A stretch of DNA of 64,000 nt from Bradyrhizobium sp. WSM471 (GTDB taxonomy: Bacteria > Pseudomonadota > Alphaproteobacteria > Rhizobiales > Xanthobacteraceae), in assembly GCF_000244915.1 (NCBI RefSeq), contig NZ_CM001442.1, positions 5,766,001 to 5,830,000 on the forward strand, read 5' to 3'. The stretch's first letter is position 1, and each line of letters begins with the position of its first letter. Positions 47,594 to 58,585 of this stretch are shown one piece after another. The notes under the pieces are model-generated. The model had not been told where the DNA came from. It saw nothing but the letters and a program-made list of their open reading frames with translations, and ran no database searches. The position numbers and the translations under genes were made by a program.

Positions 47594-49122
47594 TCGTCGG
47601 CGAAACGCCTCCACCATCGGGCGCCTTCGGCGTCGATGCCATCGCCATGACCATGCGCTTCGGTGATTTCCTGGCGCTGGACAATGTCGCGCTGAAAGTG
47701 CGGCCGGGTTCGTTCCACGCGTTGCTCGGCGAGAACGGCGCCGGCAAGTCGACCCTCGTCAAATGCATCATGGGTTACTATCACGCCACCGAGGGCGACA
47801 TCCTCGTCGGGGGCCGCGAGCAGGCGATCGGCAATCCGAAGGACGCCCACGCCCTCGGCCTCGGCATGGTCTACCAGCATTTCACCCTGGTGCCGGCGAT
47901 GACAGTGGCCGAAAATCTGGTGCTGGCGCGCGATGACGTGCCGGCTGTCGTGAACTGGCCGAAAGAGATGAAGGAGCTCGAGGCCTTTCTCGCGCGCATG
48001 CCGTTCAAGGTACCGCTCAGCTCAAAAGTCTCCGACATCTCCGCGGGCGAACGGCAGAAGTGCGAGATCCTCAAGCAGCTCTACCTGAAGCGCCGCTTCC
48101 TGATTCTGGACGAGCCGACTTCGGTGCTGACCCCGGCGGAAGCCGACGAAGTGCTCGGCATGCTCCGCGACATGGTCGTCAAGGGCGAGCTGACCATCCT
48201 GATGATCACGCACAAGTTCCGCGAGGTCATGGCCTTCGCCGACGACGTCACGATCCTGCGCCGCGGCAAGCTCGCCGGCGCCGGCAAGGTTTCCGAACTG
48301 ACGCCGGACGCGATGGCGCGCACCATGATCGGCGCCGAGGAGCTGACGGTGCAGCCGCCGCGCACCGGAGAAGCCGGCAAGGCGAGGCTTGAACTGGCGA
48401 AGATGCGCGCGCTCGACGACGCCGGCGCCATCGCCGTGCATGACGTCTCCCTCACGGTCCGTGCCGGCGAGATCGTCGGCATCGCCGGCGTCTCCGGCAA
48501 CGGCCAGCGCCAGCTCGTCGAGGTGCTGGCGGGGCAGCGCGCAGCCGAGAGCGGCGAGATCCGCGTCGCAGGCGATCCCTATCATGCCAGCCGCGAGGAG
48601 ATGCGGCGGCACAATATGTCGCTCCTGCCGGAGGAGCCGCTGAAGAACGCCTGTGTCGGCGGCATGAGCGTCGCCGACAACATCGCCTTCCGCGAGTTCG
48701 ACCGCGCGCCCTTCGCAAGCCTCGGCTGGTGGCTCAACCGCGGCGCCTTCCGCGTCGATGCCAGGAAGAAGATCGCGCAGTACAAGATCAAGACCCGCAC
48801 GCCCGACACGCCAATCTCGGCGCTGTCGGGCGGCAACGTCCAGCGCGCCGTGCTGGCCCGCGAGCTCGGCGGCGACGTCGAGGTGCTGATCGCAGCCAAT
48901 CCCTGCTTCGGGCTCGATTTCGCGGCGGTGGCGCAAATCCATGCCGAGATCATGGCTGCGCGCAACCGCGGCGCCGCGGTGCTGCTGGTCAGCGAGGACC
49001 TCGACGAACTCCTTGAACTCTCCGATCGGCTGGTGGTGATGTTCCACGGCGAATTCGTGTATGAAGCACGGACCAGCGAAGCCGATCTCACCGTGGTCGG
49101 CCGGCATATGGCGGGGCATTGA
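47590..49122 (+). CDS. ABC transporter ATPase with two ABC domains (first system)
   Basis: 510 residues. The first ABC domain has Walker [20 protein letters not shown], a signature [19 protein letters not shown] and Walker [20 protein letters not shown]. The second begins [23 protein letters not shown] (a degenerate Walker [10 protein letters not shown]) with signature [20 protein letters not shown]. This asymmetry is normal for sugar/nucleoside-type ATPases (RbsA/YufO). The GTG start overlaps the biuH stop by four bases. It energises the 44858 and 45972 permeases. Confidence 0.92.
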   Translation: MIVGETPPPSGAFGVDAIAMTMRFGDFLALDNVALKVRPGSFHALLGENGAGKSTLVKCIMGYYHATEGDILVGGREQAIGNPKDAHALGLGMVYQHFTLVPAMTVAENLVLARDDVPAVVNWPKEMKELEAFLARMPFKVPLSSKVSDISAGERQKCEILKQLYLKRRFLILDEPTSVLTPAEADEVLGMLRDMVVKGELTILMITHKFREVMAFADDVTILRRGKLAGAGKVSELTPDAMARTMIGAEELTVQPPRTGEAGKARLELAKMRALDDAGAIAVHDVSLTVRAGEIVGIAGVSGNGQRQLVEVLAGQRAAESGEIRVAGDPYHASREEMRRHNMSLLPEEPLKNACVGGMSVADNIAFREFDRAPFASLGWWLNRGAFRVDARKKIAQYKIKTRTPDTPISALSGGNVQRAVLARELGGDVEVLIAANPCFGLDFAAVAQIHAEIMAARNRGAAVLLVSEDLDELLELSDRLVVMFHGEFVYEARTSEADLTVVGRHMAGH

Positions 49123-49135
49123 CCGGGGAAGAGCG

Positions 49136-49621
49136 ATGAGCGGCGGATCCGGGCGCGACGAGCACTTCCTCCGCCTTTCCTTTGCGGTCGCCCGCCGTTC
49201 CCTCACACACGGCAACCATCCCTTCGGCTGCATCGTCGTCGATGCCGAGGGCAAGGTCCTGATCGAAGCCGAGAACGGCTACATGCCGGAATACGACGGC
49301 ACCGCGCATGCCGAGCGCCTCGCCGCCACGCAGGCCTGCCGCACGCTCGACCGCGAGGTGTTGGCGAGGGCCACGCTCTATTCCTCCGCCGAGCCCTGCG
49401 CGATGTGCGCCGGCGCGATCTACTGGGCCGGCATCGGCCGTGTCGTTTACGGGCTCAGCGAGCACCGCCTGCGCAGCATCACCGGCGATCATCCGGAGAA
49501 CCCGACACTCGACCTGCCCTGTCGCGAGGTCTTTACCAGCGGCCAGCGGCCGACAGAGGTTGCGGGGCCGCTGCTCGAAGACGAGGCCGAAGCCCTGCAC
49601 GACGGCGTGTGGACGAAGTAG
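49136..49621 (+). CDS. Nucleoside/guanine-type deaminase (cytidine deaminase fold)
   Basis: 161 residues. The zinc site is TAHAERLAATQACRT (HAE) and YSSAEPCAMCAGAIYWAGIG (PCxxC). NHPFGCIVVDAEGKVL is the substrate-pocket strand of guanine or purine deaminases. The C-terminus is extended (TSGQRPTEVAGPLLEDEAEA). It would deaminate guanine or a related base, releasing ammonia. It ends the sigma-54-driven transporter operon, 13 bases after the ATPase gene. Confidence 0.85.
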   Translation: MSGGSGRDEHFLRLSFAVARRSLTHGNHPFGCIVVDAEGKVLIEAENGYMPEYDGTAHAERLAATQACRTLDREVLARATLYSSAEPCAMCAGAIYWAGIGRVVYGLSEHRLRSITGDHPENPTLDLPCREVFTSGQRPTEVAGPLLEDEAEALHDGVWTK

Positions 49622-49695
49622 ACGGCGCCAAGCGGGCCTTGCCCCGCACTCACCGAAGGGCCGCCTGACGGTACCCAGCCCATCCCCCAAACGAA

Positions 49696-49728
49696 GATGA
49701 CGCCGCGGAGGTTTGACGCGGCGCCATC
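49696..49728. terminator. Bidirectional hairpin between deaminase and porin genes
   Basis: CGCCGCG at 49701-49707 pairs with CGCGGCG at 49717-49723 across a 9-nt loop, with GATG/CATC extending the stem after one mismatched pair. It lies between two convergent genes. Confidence 0.6.
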
Positions 49729-49755
49729 GTCGTTCACCTGAAGAATGTCAGGTGG

Positions 49756-50865
49756 CTAGAACTTCACAGTGATACCGGAGTAGAGCGAGGACTCGGTGCA
49801 GGATCCGGTGCTCACCTTCGTACCACCGACGAAGGTAGTGCAAGCAAAGGCATTGTTGTGATCGAGGCCGAACTTGTTCTGCCAGTAGCGATAGGCGACC
49901 CAGACGTCGACGAAGTGCGAGTACTTCTCACCCCAAATCGCCTTCGAGGCATCGAGGGTCAGGCGGATCGGCTCGGAATTGAACTCGACCTTGGTCGGAT
50001 AGACGTTGTTGGCAATGCTGGCGGGAAGCGGCTCGGTGTCAGTGCCCTTCTTGCCGTACCACGCCGCGCGACCGCTGATCGAGAAATACTGCATGTTCTG
50101 CGGCAGGAAGCCGAGGTCCATATAGTAGTTGGTTTCGATCGCCCAGGTCGGCTTGAACGACGTGTTGCCGTCGGCAATACACGGAGCGGACCAACCGGCG
50201 CCGCACTGCGAGAAGGAGTTGTGGTTGGCGAACTCCCAATACACCAGCGGCGCTACGTTGAAGTAGCCCTTATAGGGAAGGTCGAAGGCGAACTGCAGAC
50301 CGGCGACAACGTCGCGTTTGGCGGCGCCGAAATACCGGTTCTCCGTGTTGGCATCCATGCCAACCTCGAACGAGATGTTATGCAGCGGCCCCTGCGTGAA
50401 GGCCTTGGTGTTGAAGATTTCGTTCCAGCCGAAGGTTGAGCGGAAAAGGCCGTAGATCTCCGTCGCGCCGGCACAGCTCGTCGGCGTCGCTGCGAAGCCT
50501 GCAGCCGGCGACACAACCACGCCTGTGGCAGTACACGGGCCTGCCGGATCGTTGTGGTCCGACTTGAACATCGAGATGGTGAAGAAGTTGGTGCCGTAAG
50601 TCCAGGCATCGAAGTGGGTGAAGGAGTAGACCTGCTTCGTCGTCTTGGCGTTGATCACGCCGTTGGTGTTGGTGAACGCACCGGGCTGCGAGGCATTGAA
50701 GATGTAGGAGAAGGTGACGCGGTCGTCGATTACCAGGAAGAACGGAAGGTCCGCCGTCTTCTTGGCAGCCTTGACCGGCAGATCCGCCGCCTGAGCCAGG
50801 CCACCGGTAGCGAGCGTGGCAAGTGACAGCGCGCCTGCTGCAATTGCCTTGAAACGAAACGACAT
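49756..50865 (-). CDS. Outer-membrane beta-barrel protein, nucleoside-channel (Tsx-like) candidate
   Basis: 369 residues starting at the ATG at 50865 and opening with a signal peptide (IAAGALSLATLATGGLAQAA). The mature protein has alternating aromatic strands (FLVIDDRVTFSYIFN, YSFTHFDAWTYGTNFFTISM, FNVAPLVYWEFANHN) and ends in GITVKF, with a terminal Phe as in outer-membrane barrels. Only Cys pairs and large loops interrupt the pattern. Position between two purine-type ABC transporters suggests an outer-membrane channel for their ligands. The Tsx-like assignment is an inference from shape. Confidence 0.75.
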   Translation of the reverse strand: MSFRFKAIAAGALSLATLATGGLAQAADLPVKAAKKTADLPFFLVIDDRVTFSYIFNASQPGAFTNTNGVINAKTTKQVYSFTHFDAWTYGTNFFTISMFKSDHNDPAGPCTATGVVVSPAAGFAATPTSCAGATEIYGLFRSTFGWNEIFNTKAFTQGPLHNISFEVGMDANTENRYFGAAKRDVVAGLQFAFDLPYKGYFNVAPLVYWEFANHNSFSQCGAGWSAPCIADGNTSFKPTWAIETNYYMDLGFLPQNMQYFSISGRAAWYGKKGTDTEPLPASIANNVYPTKVEFNSEPIRLTLDASKAIWGEKYSHFVDVWVAYRYWQNKFGLDHNNAFACTTFVGGTKVSTGSCTESSLYSGITVKF

Positions 50866-51418
50866 CCTGAATACCCCCAAGTTTGGACACGTAAAAATGA
50901 ACGTCCCTTGGGTGCGACACTTGCGCCGATCTCCCGGAGTGAGAAGCCTCAACTTATTTCAAGGCATGCCGCTTGTTTGCACAGGGCACTGCGTTTCACC
51001 GGCCGATTTGAACGCCAACCTCACCGCCGCGCGGCCAGGCGAGAGCGGCCATTGCCGGATATTCCCATTTGATTTCGCTCGCCTTTTCATGTCGAGCGGA
51101 CGAGGCAGACAGAATGGGCGGGAGCTACTGTCGCAGTGTTCGCAAATGCATACGCGTGATGGCGCGTCTCTGCTTAACTTCACGCCAAGCCTGCATAGCG
51201 GGTTCCGATTTGGCTTGAGCCGTCACAAATTTGCAACAGGCGTCATACGCAAGCCATGACTGCAAAGGCTGCTCGGAAGATATCTGAAGACGATCGCCGC
51301 AGGCGAGAGCTGCGACTCGCCGACACCACCTGCCTGCCGAAGCGTTGAGCAAGGGATGACGCTTTTTCACACCTTACGCAGCGGTTCAAACTAGCCCAGT
51401 ATTGAGGCACTTCACCCC
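50866..51418. other. 550-base intergenic region between porin and second transporter operon
   Basis: No supported gene on either strand. It must hold the divergent promoters of the porin gene and the second ABC operon. A GG-N10-GC spacing occurs on the minus strand near 50925 but without the rest of the sigma-54 consensus, so I do not call it a promoter. Confidence 0.5.
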
Positions 51419-52991
<1,573 letters not shown>

Positions 52992-53008
<17 letters not shown>

Positions 53009-54083
53009 GAAGCGCGCCGAACGCTCCAACACGATCGCGCTGATCTCTCCGCTGATCGCGATCGGCCTCACGATCGTGACCATGGTCATCCTGTTCGCGA
53101 TCCTCGGCAAGAATCCGCTGCTCGCCCTGCACGCCTATTTCATCGCCCCTTTGACCGACGGCTATTCGCTCCAGGAAATCGCGGTGAAGGCGACACCGCT
53201 GGTGATGATCGCGATCGGACTGTCGCTCTGCTATCTCGCGAATGCCTGGAACATCGGCGCCGAAGGGCAGTTCCTGATCGGTGCAGTCGCCGGAAGCTGG
53301 ATTGCGGTGAAGACGCAGGGCACCGACGCCGGCGTCTGGGTGCTGCCGGTCATGCTCGTGCTCGCCGCCGCCGCCGGCGCGCTCTACGCACTGATCCCGG
53401 CAATCTGCAAGGTGAAGTTCGGCGCCAGCGAAATCCTGACCAGCCTGATGCTGGTGTACGTCGCCGATCTCTTCCTCGACTATCTCGTGCGCGGCCCCTG
53501 GCGCGATCCGCACGGATTCAACTTCCCGACCACGGCCGAGTTCGATCCGGTCGCAACGGTGCCGTTGCTGATCGAGGGCGGCCGGCTGCATCTCGGCTCG
53601 ATCATCGCCCTGCTCGTCGTCGCTGGCGCGGCGATCCTGCTCGGGCGCACCATCAAGGGATTCGAGATTCGCGTGGTCGGTGCGGCGCCTCGTGCCGCGC
53701 GGTTCGGCGGCTTCAATTCCAACCAGCTGATCATCCTGACCTTCGCCGTCTCGGGCGCGCTGGCAGGCCTCGCCGGCATCATCGAGGTCGCGGGTCCGGT
53801 CGGGCATCTGCAGCCCGGCATCTCGCCGGGTTACGGTTTTACGGCGATCATCGTCGCCTTTCTCGGCCGGTTGAACCCCCTTGGAATATTAATTGCAGGC
53901 CTTTTTCTCGCGTTGACCTTTATCGGCGGCGAGCAGGCGCAGATCGCGATGAAGATCCCGTTGGACGTCACCAAGGTTTTTCAAGGCATCCTGCTGTTCT
54001 ACGTGCTCGCCTGCGATTCCCTCATTCTCTATCGCTTCAAGCTGGTCTTCCCGAACCGACAGGTGGCTCGTGGAACTCATTGA
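52992..54083 (+). CDS. ABC transporter permease (second BMP system)
   Basis: 363 residues. TIALISPLIAIGLTIVTMVI is the first helix. CYLANAWNIGAEGQFLIGAV and EILTSLMLVYVADLFLDYLV are the permease-loop motifs, and IILTFAVSGALAGLAGIIEV follows. It is orthologous in layout to the 44858 permease. The start overlaps the ATPase gene by 17 bases. It joins the 54070 product in the membrane channel. Confidence 0.92.
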
Positions 54084-54987
54084 AGCCATCATTCTCGCAG
54101 TGCTCGCCGCCTCGACGCCGCTCCTGATCGCGGCGACCGGCGAGCTCGTGACCGAGCGTTCCGGCGTGCTCAATCTCGGCGTCGAGGGCATGATGATCGT
54201 CGGCGCCGCATGTGGCTTTGCGGGTGCGTGGCTGACCGGCTCGATCTTTATCGGCGCGCTGTTCGGCATCGTCGCCGGCTCGTTGATGTCGCTGGTCTTC
54301 GCGTTGATGGCGCTCGGACTTGCCGTCAACCAGGTTGCGACAGGGCTGGCGCTGACCATCCTGGGCGTCGGACTCTCCGGCCTGATCGGCGCCGGTTTCG
54401 TCGGCGAGCGCATCACGCCGGCAGCGCATCTTTACATTCCCGGCCTCACGGACATCCCACTGATCGGCCGCGTGCTGTTCGGCGAGGACGCCTTCGTCTA
54501 TTTTTCGCTGGCGCTGGTCGCCGGCGTCTGGTGGTTCCTGTACCGCACGCGGCCAGGATTGATCCTGCGCGCCTGCGGCGACAACCACGTGTCTGCGCAT
54601 GCACTCGGCTACCCCGTGCTGCGGATCCGGACCTTCGCCGTGATGTTCGGCGGCGCCTGCGCCGGACTTGCCGGCGCTTATCTGCCGCTCGCCTATACGC
54701 CGTTCTTCATTCCGGGCATGACCGCAGGTCGCGGCTGGATCGCACTGGCGCTGGTGGTGTTCTCGTCCTGGCGGCCGGGCCGCCTCGTGGTCGGCGCGTA
54801 TCTGTTCGGCGCGGTGACGATCCTGCAGCTGCACGCGCAGGGCTGGGGCGTCGGCATTCCCTCGCAGCTCATGTCGGCGCTGCCTTACCTTGCGACGGTC
54901 ATCGTCCTGGTCCTGCTCTCCCGTGCGCGCACGGGCGGATCGACCGCACCGGCTGCGCTTGGCACCGTGTTCGTGCCCGACCGCTAG
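54070..54987 (+). CDS. ABC transporter permease, second subunit (second BMP system)
   Basis: 305 residues with eight to nine helices. TPLLIAATGELVTERSGVLN then LGVEGMMIVGAACGFAGAWL is the conserved opening. VNQVATGLALTILGVGLSGL and FGGACAGLAGAYLPLAYTPF follow. It overlaps the upstream permease gene by 14 bases. It matches the 45972 permease in design with divergent sequence. Confidence 0.92.
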   Translation: MELIEAIILAVLAASTPLLIAATGELVTERSGVLNLGVEGMMIVGAACGFAGAWLTGSIFIGALFGIVAGSLMSLVFALMALGLAVNQVATGLALTILGVGLSGLIGAGFVGERITPAAHLYIPGLTDIPLIGRVLFGEDAFVYFSLALVAGVWWFLYRTRPGLILRACGDNHVSAHALGYPVLRIRTFAVMFGGACAGLAGAYLPLAYTPFFIPGMTAGRGWIALALVVFSSWRPGRLVVGAYLFGAVTILQLHAQGWGVGIPSQLMSALPYLATVIVLVLLSRARTGGSTAPAALGTVFVPDR

Positions 54988-55065
54988 CGTTTCATTTCCG
55001 CGGCGTGCGCGATGGGGCGCGCACGTTGGGGATCGTGGCTTTCCCCTGATGTTTGGAGATTGATG

Positions 55066-56142
55066 ATGAGGAAATCACTTCTTGCGCTGGCTGCCGGGCT
55101 TTTGCTTGCCGGGAGCGTCAGTGCAGCCTCCGCCGCCGACAAGCTGAAAGTCGGATTTATCTACCTTGGCCCGGTCGGTGACCTCGGTTGGACCTATCAG
55201 CATGAGCTGGCACGCCAGGCGCTGGTGAAGGAGCTCGGCGACAAGATCGAGACCACTTTTCTCGAAAACGTGCCTGAAGGCCCCGACGCCGAGCGCTCGA
55301 TCGAGCAGCTCGTCCGCGCCGGCAACAAGCTGATCTTCACCACCTCGTTCGGCTACATGGATCCGACGCTGAAGGTCGCGAAGAAATATCCGAATGTGCA
55401 TTTCGAGCACGCGACCGGATACAAGCGCAACCCGAACATGTCGACCTATTCGGCCAAATGGTACCAAGGCCGCTACATCCAGGGCCTGATCGCGGCCAAG
55501 ATGTCGAAGTCCGGCGTGCTCGGCTATATCGGCTCGTTCCCGATTCCCGAGGTCGTCTCCGGCATCAACGCGACGATCCTCGCTGCGCAGACCATCAACC
55601 CGAACATCAAGGTCAAGATCATCTGGGCCAATACCTGGTTCGACCCGGGCAAGGAAGCCGACGCCGCCAAGGCGCTGATCGACCAGGGCGCCGACATCAT
55701 CATGCAGCACACCGATTCGCCGGCGGCAATGCAGATCGCCAGCGAACGCGGCAAGCTCGCCTTCGGCCAAGATTCCGAGATGATCAAGTTCGGGCCGAAG
55801 ACCCAGCTGACCTCGATCCTCGATACCTGGGGTCCCTACTACATCGCCCGGGTCAAGGCCGAGCTCGACGGAACCTGGAAATCGGAGGACAGCTGGGGCG
55901 GCCTCGACAGCCACATGTTCGCGATGGCGCCCTACACCAACATGCCTGACGACGTGAAGAAGATCGCCGAGGATGCCCAGGCCGCGATCACTGCGGGCAA
56001 GCTGCATCCGTTCAAGTGCCCGGTCGTTGGGCAGGACGGCAAGCCTGTCGAGTGCAAGGGCGGCGCCAATCTCGACGACGGCCAAATCCTCGGCATGAAT
56101 TTCTACGTCAAGGGCATCGACGACAAGCTGCCGGGCAAGTAG
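55066..56142 (+). CDS. BMP-family ABC transporter substrate-binding protein (second system)
   Basis: 358 residues, with a Sec signal (LLALAAGLLLAGSVSAASA). The mature protein has KLKVGFIYLGPVGDLGWTYQ, KLIFTTSFGYMDPTLKVAKK, GVLGYIGSFPIPEVVSGINA and QGADIIMQHTDSPAAMQIAS. It is a periplasmic purine/nucleoside-type ligand binder. A GGAG site seven bases upstream favours the ATG at 55066 over 55063. It uses Sec export, whereas the first system's binder uses TAT. Confidence 0.9.
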   Translation: MRKSLLALAAGLLLAGSVSAASAADKLKVGFIYLGPVGDLGWTYQHELARQALVKELGDKIETTFLENVPEGPDAERSIEQLVRAGNKLIFTTSFGYMDPTLKVAKKYPNVHFEHATGYKRNPNMSTYSAKWYQGRYIQGLIAAKMSKSGVLGYIGSFPIPEVVSGINATILAAQTINPNIKVKIIWANTWFDPGKEADAAKALIDQGADIIMQHTDSPAAMQIASERGKLAFGQDSEMIKFGPKTQLTSILDTWGPYYIARVKAELDGTWKSEDSWGGLDSHMFAMAPYTNMPDDVKKIAEDAQAAITAGKLHPFKCPVVGQDGKPVECKGGANLDDGQILGMNFYVKGIDDKLPGK

Positions 56143-56254
56143 CACGCTTCTTGCATTGCCTAGATCACCTGCTCCTCCCGGAACAGGTTCGGAGGGGGTG
56201 GCCAGAAGCACCCGGCACTTGTGGTCGCCCCCTCTTTCAATTTTCGCCTGATTA

Positions 56255-57604
56255 TTATCCGGCCTGCATGGCCCGCGCCGCCGAACTGTGGCGGCGGATG
56301 AGGTCTGCCACATCCAGCCCCGGGATCGTCCCGTCGATCACGGCCCATTTTCCGGCCACCATCACTCTGTCAGCCCGATGCGCCCCGCACAGCACAAGTG
56401 CGGCCAGGGGATCGCCATGGCCGGAGAAGCGTAGCTCGTCGAGCCGGAACAGCGCGAGGTCGGCCGTCTTACCGACGGCGATGTCGCCGAGTTCCGGCCG
56501 GCCGATGCAGGCCGCCGAGCCCTTGGTGGCCCAGCGCAGCGCATCCTTGTGACTGACCTTCGTCACTCCGTAGCGGGCACGTTGCAGCAGGAACGCGGCC
56601 CGCACCTCCTGCATCAGGTTCGATCCGTCGTTCGAGGCCGAGCCATCGACGCCGATGCCGATGCCGACACCGGCCTCCTCCATCTCGCAGACGGGGCAGC
56701 AGCCGGAGGCCAGGAGTTGGTTGCTGCAGGCGCAATGACTGATCGTTGTCTTCGCCCTGCCGAGCCGCTTCATCTCGTCTGCATTGAAGAAGATGCCGTG
56801 GGCGAGCCACGTCCGCGCATTGAGCCAGCCGCATTGTTCGAGATAGTCGAGCGGACGGCAGCCGTACATCTCCTGGCAGAATTTGTTCTCGTCCTCGGTC
56901 TCGGCAAGATGGGTATGCAGGCGCACGTCGAGCTTCTCGGCCAGATCGGCGGTGGCGCGCATCAGGGATGTCGTCACCGAGAACGGCGAGCAAGGCGCGA
57001 GCGCGATCTGCACCATCGCATCCGCACCGCGCTGATGGTGCCTGGCGACCACGCGCGCGCTGTCCGCGAGGATGGTGTCCTCATCCTGCACGACGCTATC
57101 GGGCGGCAGACCGCCGTCGCGCTGCGACAGGTTCATCGAGCCGCGCGTGAGCAGTACGCGCACGCCCAGCCGCCTGGCCACCGCCACCTCGATATCGACG
57201 GCGTCTTCGAGCCCTGCCGGAAATACGTAGTGATGATCCGTCGTGGTGGTGCAGCCCGACAGCAGCAGTTCGGACATCGCCACCGTGACGCCGAGCTCGA
57301 GCGCATCCGGCGTCAGCTTCGCCCACACCGGGTAGAGCGCCTGGAGCCAGGGAAACAGCTCGCGGTCCATCGCCGCCGGCAACGCCCGCGTCAGCGTCTG
57401 GTAAAAATGGTGATGGGTGTTGATGAGGCCCGGCAGCACGACGTGGTCGCTAGCATCGAACACCGCGACGTCAGCGGTTGCGGGCGCAGCGCCGGCCGGC
57501 ACCAGCTCGACGATCCGGCCGCCTTTCACCACGATCCCGCGCTCGGCGCCATCGGCGAGGCTAGCCAGGGGATCCCTGATCCAGATCGGCTTTGCGTTGC
57601 TCAT
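56255..57604 (-). CDS. 8-oxoguanine deaminase-type amidohydrolase
   Basis: 449 residues of the ATZ/TRZ amidohydrolase group. VVLPGLINTHHHFYQTLTRA is the first metal motif (HxH), RLHTHLAETEDENKFCQEM the third, and CACSNQLLASGCCPVCEMEE with VGIGVDGSASNDGSNLMQEV the substrate loop and final Asp. The CACSNQ motif and DHHYVFP segment match 8-oxoguanine deaminase more than guanine deaminase. It releases ammonia while making urate, feeding the ureide steps encoded nearby. A GAGGAG site lies ten bases before the ATG at 57604. Confidence 0.85.
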   Translation of the reverse strand: MSNAKPIWIRDPLASLADGAERGIVVKGGRIVELVPAGAAPATADVAVFDASDHVVLPGLINTHHHFYQTLTRALPAAMDRELFPWLQALYPVWAKLTPDALELGVTVAMSELLLSGCTTTTDHHYVFPAGLEDAVDIEVAVARRLGVRVLLTRGSMNLSQRDGGLPPDSVVQDEDTILADSARVVARHHQRGADAMVQIALAPCSPFSVTTSLMRATADLAEKLDVRLHTHLAETEDENKFCQEMYGCRPLDYLEQCGWLNARTWLAHGIFFNADEMKRLGRAKTTISHCACSNQLLASGCCPVCEMEEAGVGIGIGVDGSASNDGSNLMQEVRAAFLLQRARYGVTKVSHKDALRWATKGSAACIGRPELGDIAVGKTADLALFRLDELRFSGHGDPLAALVLCGAHRADRVMVAGKWAVIDGTIPGLDVADLIRRHSSAARAMQAG

Positions 57605-57641
57605 CAACCTGCTTCTCCTCACATCCGCTGACGACAGGCTT

Positions 57642-57655
57642 GCACGACAGGGGCC
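57642..57655 (-). promoter_or_regulatory. Weak sigma-54-like site for the 8-oxoguanine deaminase gene
   Basis: On the minus strand, GG and GC lie 12 bases apart (CGGCCC-CTGTC-GTGC). Only the core dinucleotides and a few flanking bases fit the consensus. It is listed because it faces the better site at 57695. Confidence 0.25.
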
Positions 57656-57694
57656 GGCCTGATTGCACTTTTGCTGCGACTTGTTGTTGCGACT

Positions 57695-57709
57695 TGGCGC
57701 TCGTCTTGC
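57695..57709 (+). promoter_or_regulatory. Near-consensus sigma-54 promoter of the xanthine dehydrogenase-like genes
   Basis: TGGCGC-TCGTC-TTGC, one mismatch (G for A) from the core TGGCAC-N5-TTGC, with GG and GC correctly spaced (57696 and 57708). The start would be near 57721, about 35 bases before the ATG at 57758. Confidence 0.6.
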
Positions 57710-57757
57710 AAGACTTTCTCCTGGCTCGATTCACTCGTTGGAAGCGTTGGCGTCGCC

Positions 57758-58585
57758 ATGGACTTGAATACCATCACAGCGGTCGCCCATCCGCAAACGC
57801 GCGCGCAGCTGCCTGTTTGGACGCCAGGTGATGCTTGGCTCGCGGGCGGCACCTGGCTGTTCTCGGAGCCGCAAGTTCAACTCACTCGGCTCATCGATCT
57901 CACCGACCTGAAATGGCCGGCGCTGACGGTCACCGAGAGCCATTTCAGCATCGCGGCCACCTGCACCGTTGCGCAGCTCGATGGATTCGTCTGCCCACGC
58001 GACTGGTTCGCGGCGCCGCTGATCAACCAGTGCTGCCGCGCCTTCCTTGCTTCGTTCAAGATCTGGAAGACGGCGACGGTCGGCGGCAATCTCTGCATGT
58101 CGCTGCCGGCAGGACCGATGATCTCGCTCACGGCTGCGCTGGACGGCGTCTGCACCATCTGGAAGGCCGGCGGTGGCGAACAGATGATGCCCGTCGTCGA
58201 CTTCGTCACCGGCAACCAACACAACCTTCTGGCGCCGGGGGACCTGCTCCGGCAGATCGATGTTCCGATTGCCGCGTTGAAGCGTCGTACGGCCTTCCGC
58301 CAGATCTCGCTGGCGCCGGTCGGCCGTTCGGCGGCGCTTCTGATCGGCAGCCTGGATACCGATGGCACGCTGACGCTCACGGTCACCGCATCGACAGTGC
58401 GGCCAATCCGGTTGTCCTTTCGCGAGGCCCCCGCCGCGAAAGCACTTCGCGAGGCCATCGCGCAGCAGATCACGGACGATCTGTACCACACCGACATTCA
58501 CGGCAAGCCGCTCTGGCGCAAGCACATGACACTGCGGCTTGCCGAAGAGATCCGCGACGAACTCCTCGGAGCGACGTCGTCATGA
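57758..58585 (+). CDS. Molybdenum hydroxylase FAD subunit (xanthine dehydrogenase type)
   Basis: 275 residues. The FAD_binding_5 pattern is seen: LPVWTPGDAWLAGGTWLFSE, then LIDLTDLKWPALTVTESHFS, then the two flavin-binding stretches SFKIWKTATVGGNLCMSLPA and GPMISLTAALDGVCTIW. CO-dehydrogenase-type C-terminal residues follow (FRQISLAPVGRSAALLIGSL). It would relay electrons from the FeS centres to FAD and on to NAD+ or oxygen. It overlaps the next start as ATGA. The genes most likely oxidise hypoxanthine/xanthine to urate, given the neighbours. Confidence 0.88.
   Translation: MDLNTITAVAHPQTRAQLPVWTPGDAWLAGGTWLFSEPQVQLTRLIDLTDLKWPALTVTESHFSIAATCTVAQLDGFVCPRDWFAAPLINQCCRAFLASFKIWKTATVGGNLCMSLPAGPMISLTAALDGVCTIWKAGGGEQMMPVVDFVTGNQHNLLAPGDLLRQIDVPIAALKRRTAFRQISLAPVGRSAALLIGSLDTDGTLTLTVTASTVRPIRLSFREAPAAKALREAIAQQITDDLYHTDIHGKPLWRKHMTLRLAEEIRDELLGATSS

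Noticed and set aside
48022..49254. 410-residue antisense frame over the transporter ATPase and deaminase genes
   Set aside because: It spans two real genes and has no start signal or domain.
51390..51418. Sigma-54 promoter before the second BMP operon
   Set aside because: GGCAC is followed by ATGC at the wrong spacing (15 instead of 12 between dinucleotides).
57835..58581. Upstream extension of the fused FeS/Mo subunit frame
   Set aside because: It overlaps the FAD-subunit gene in another frame; the ATGA junction at 58582 and the FeS-domain start define the true N-terminus.
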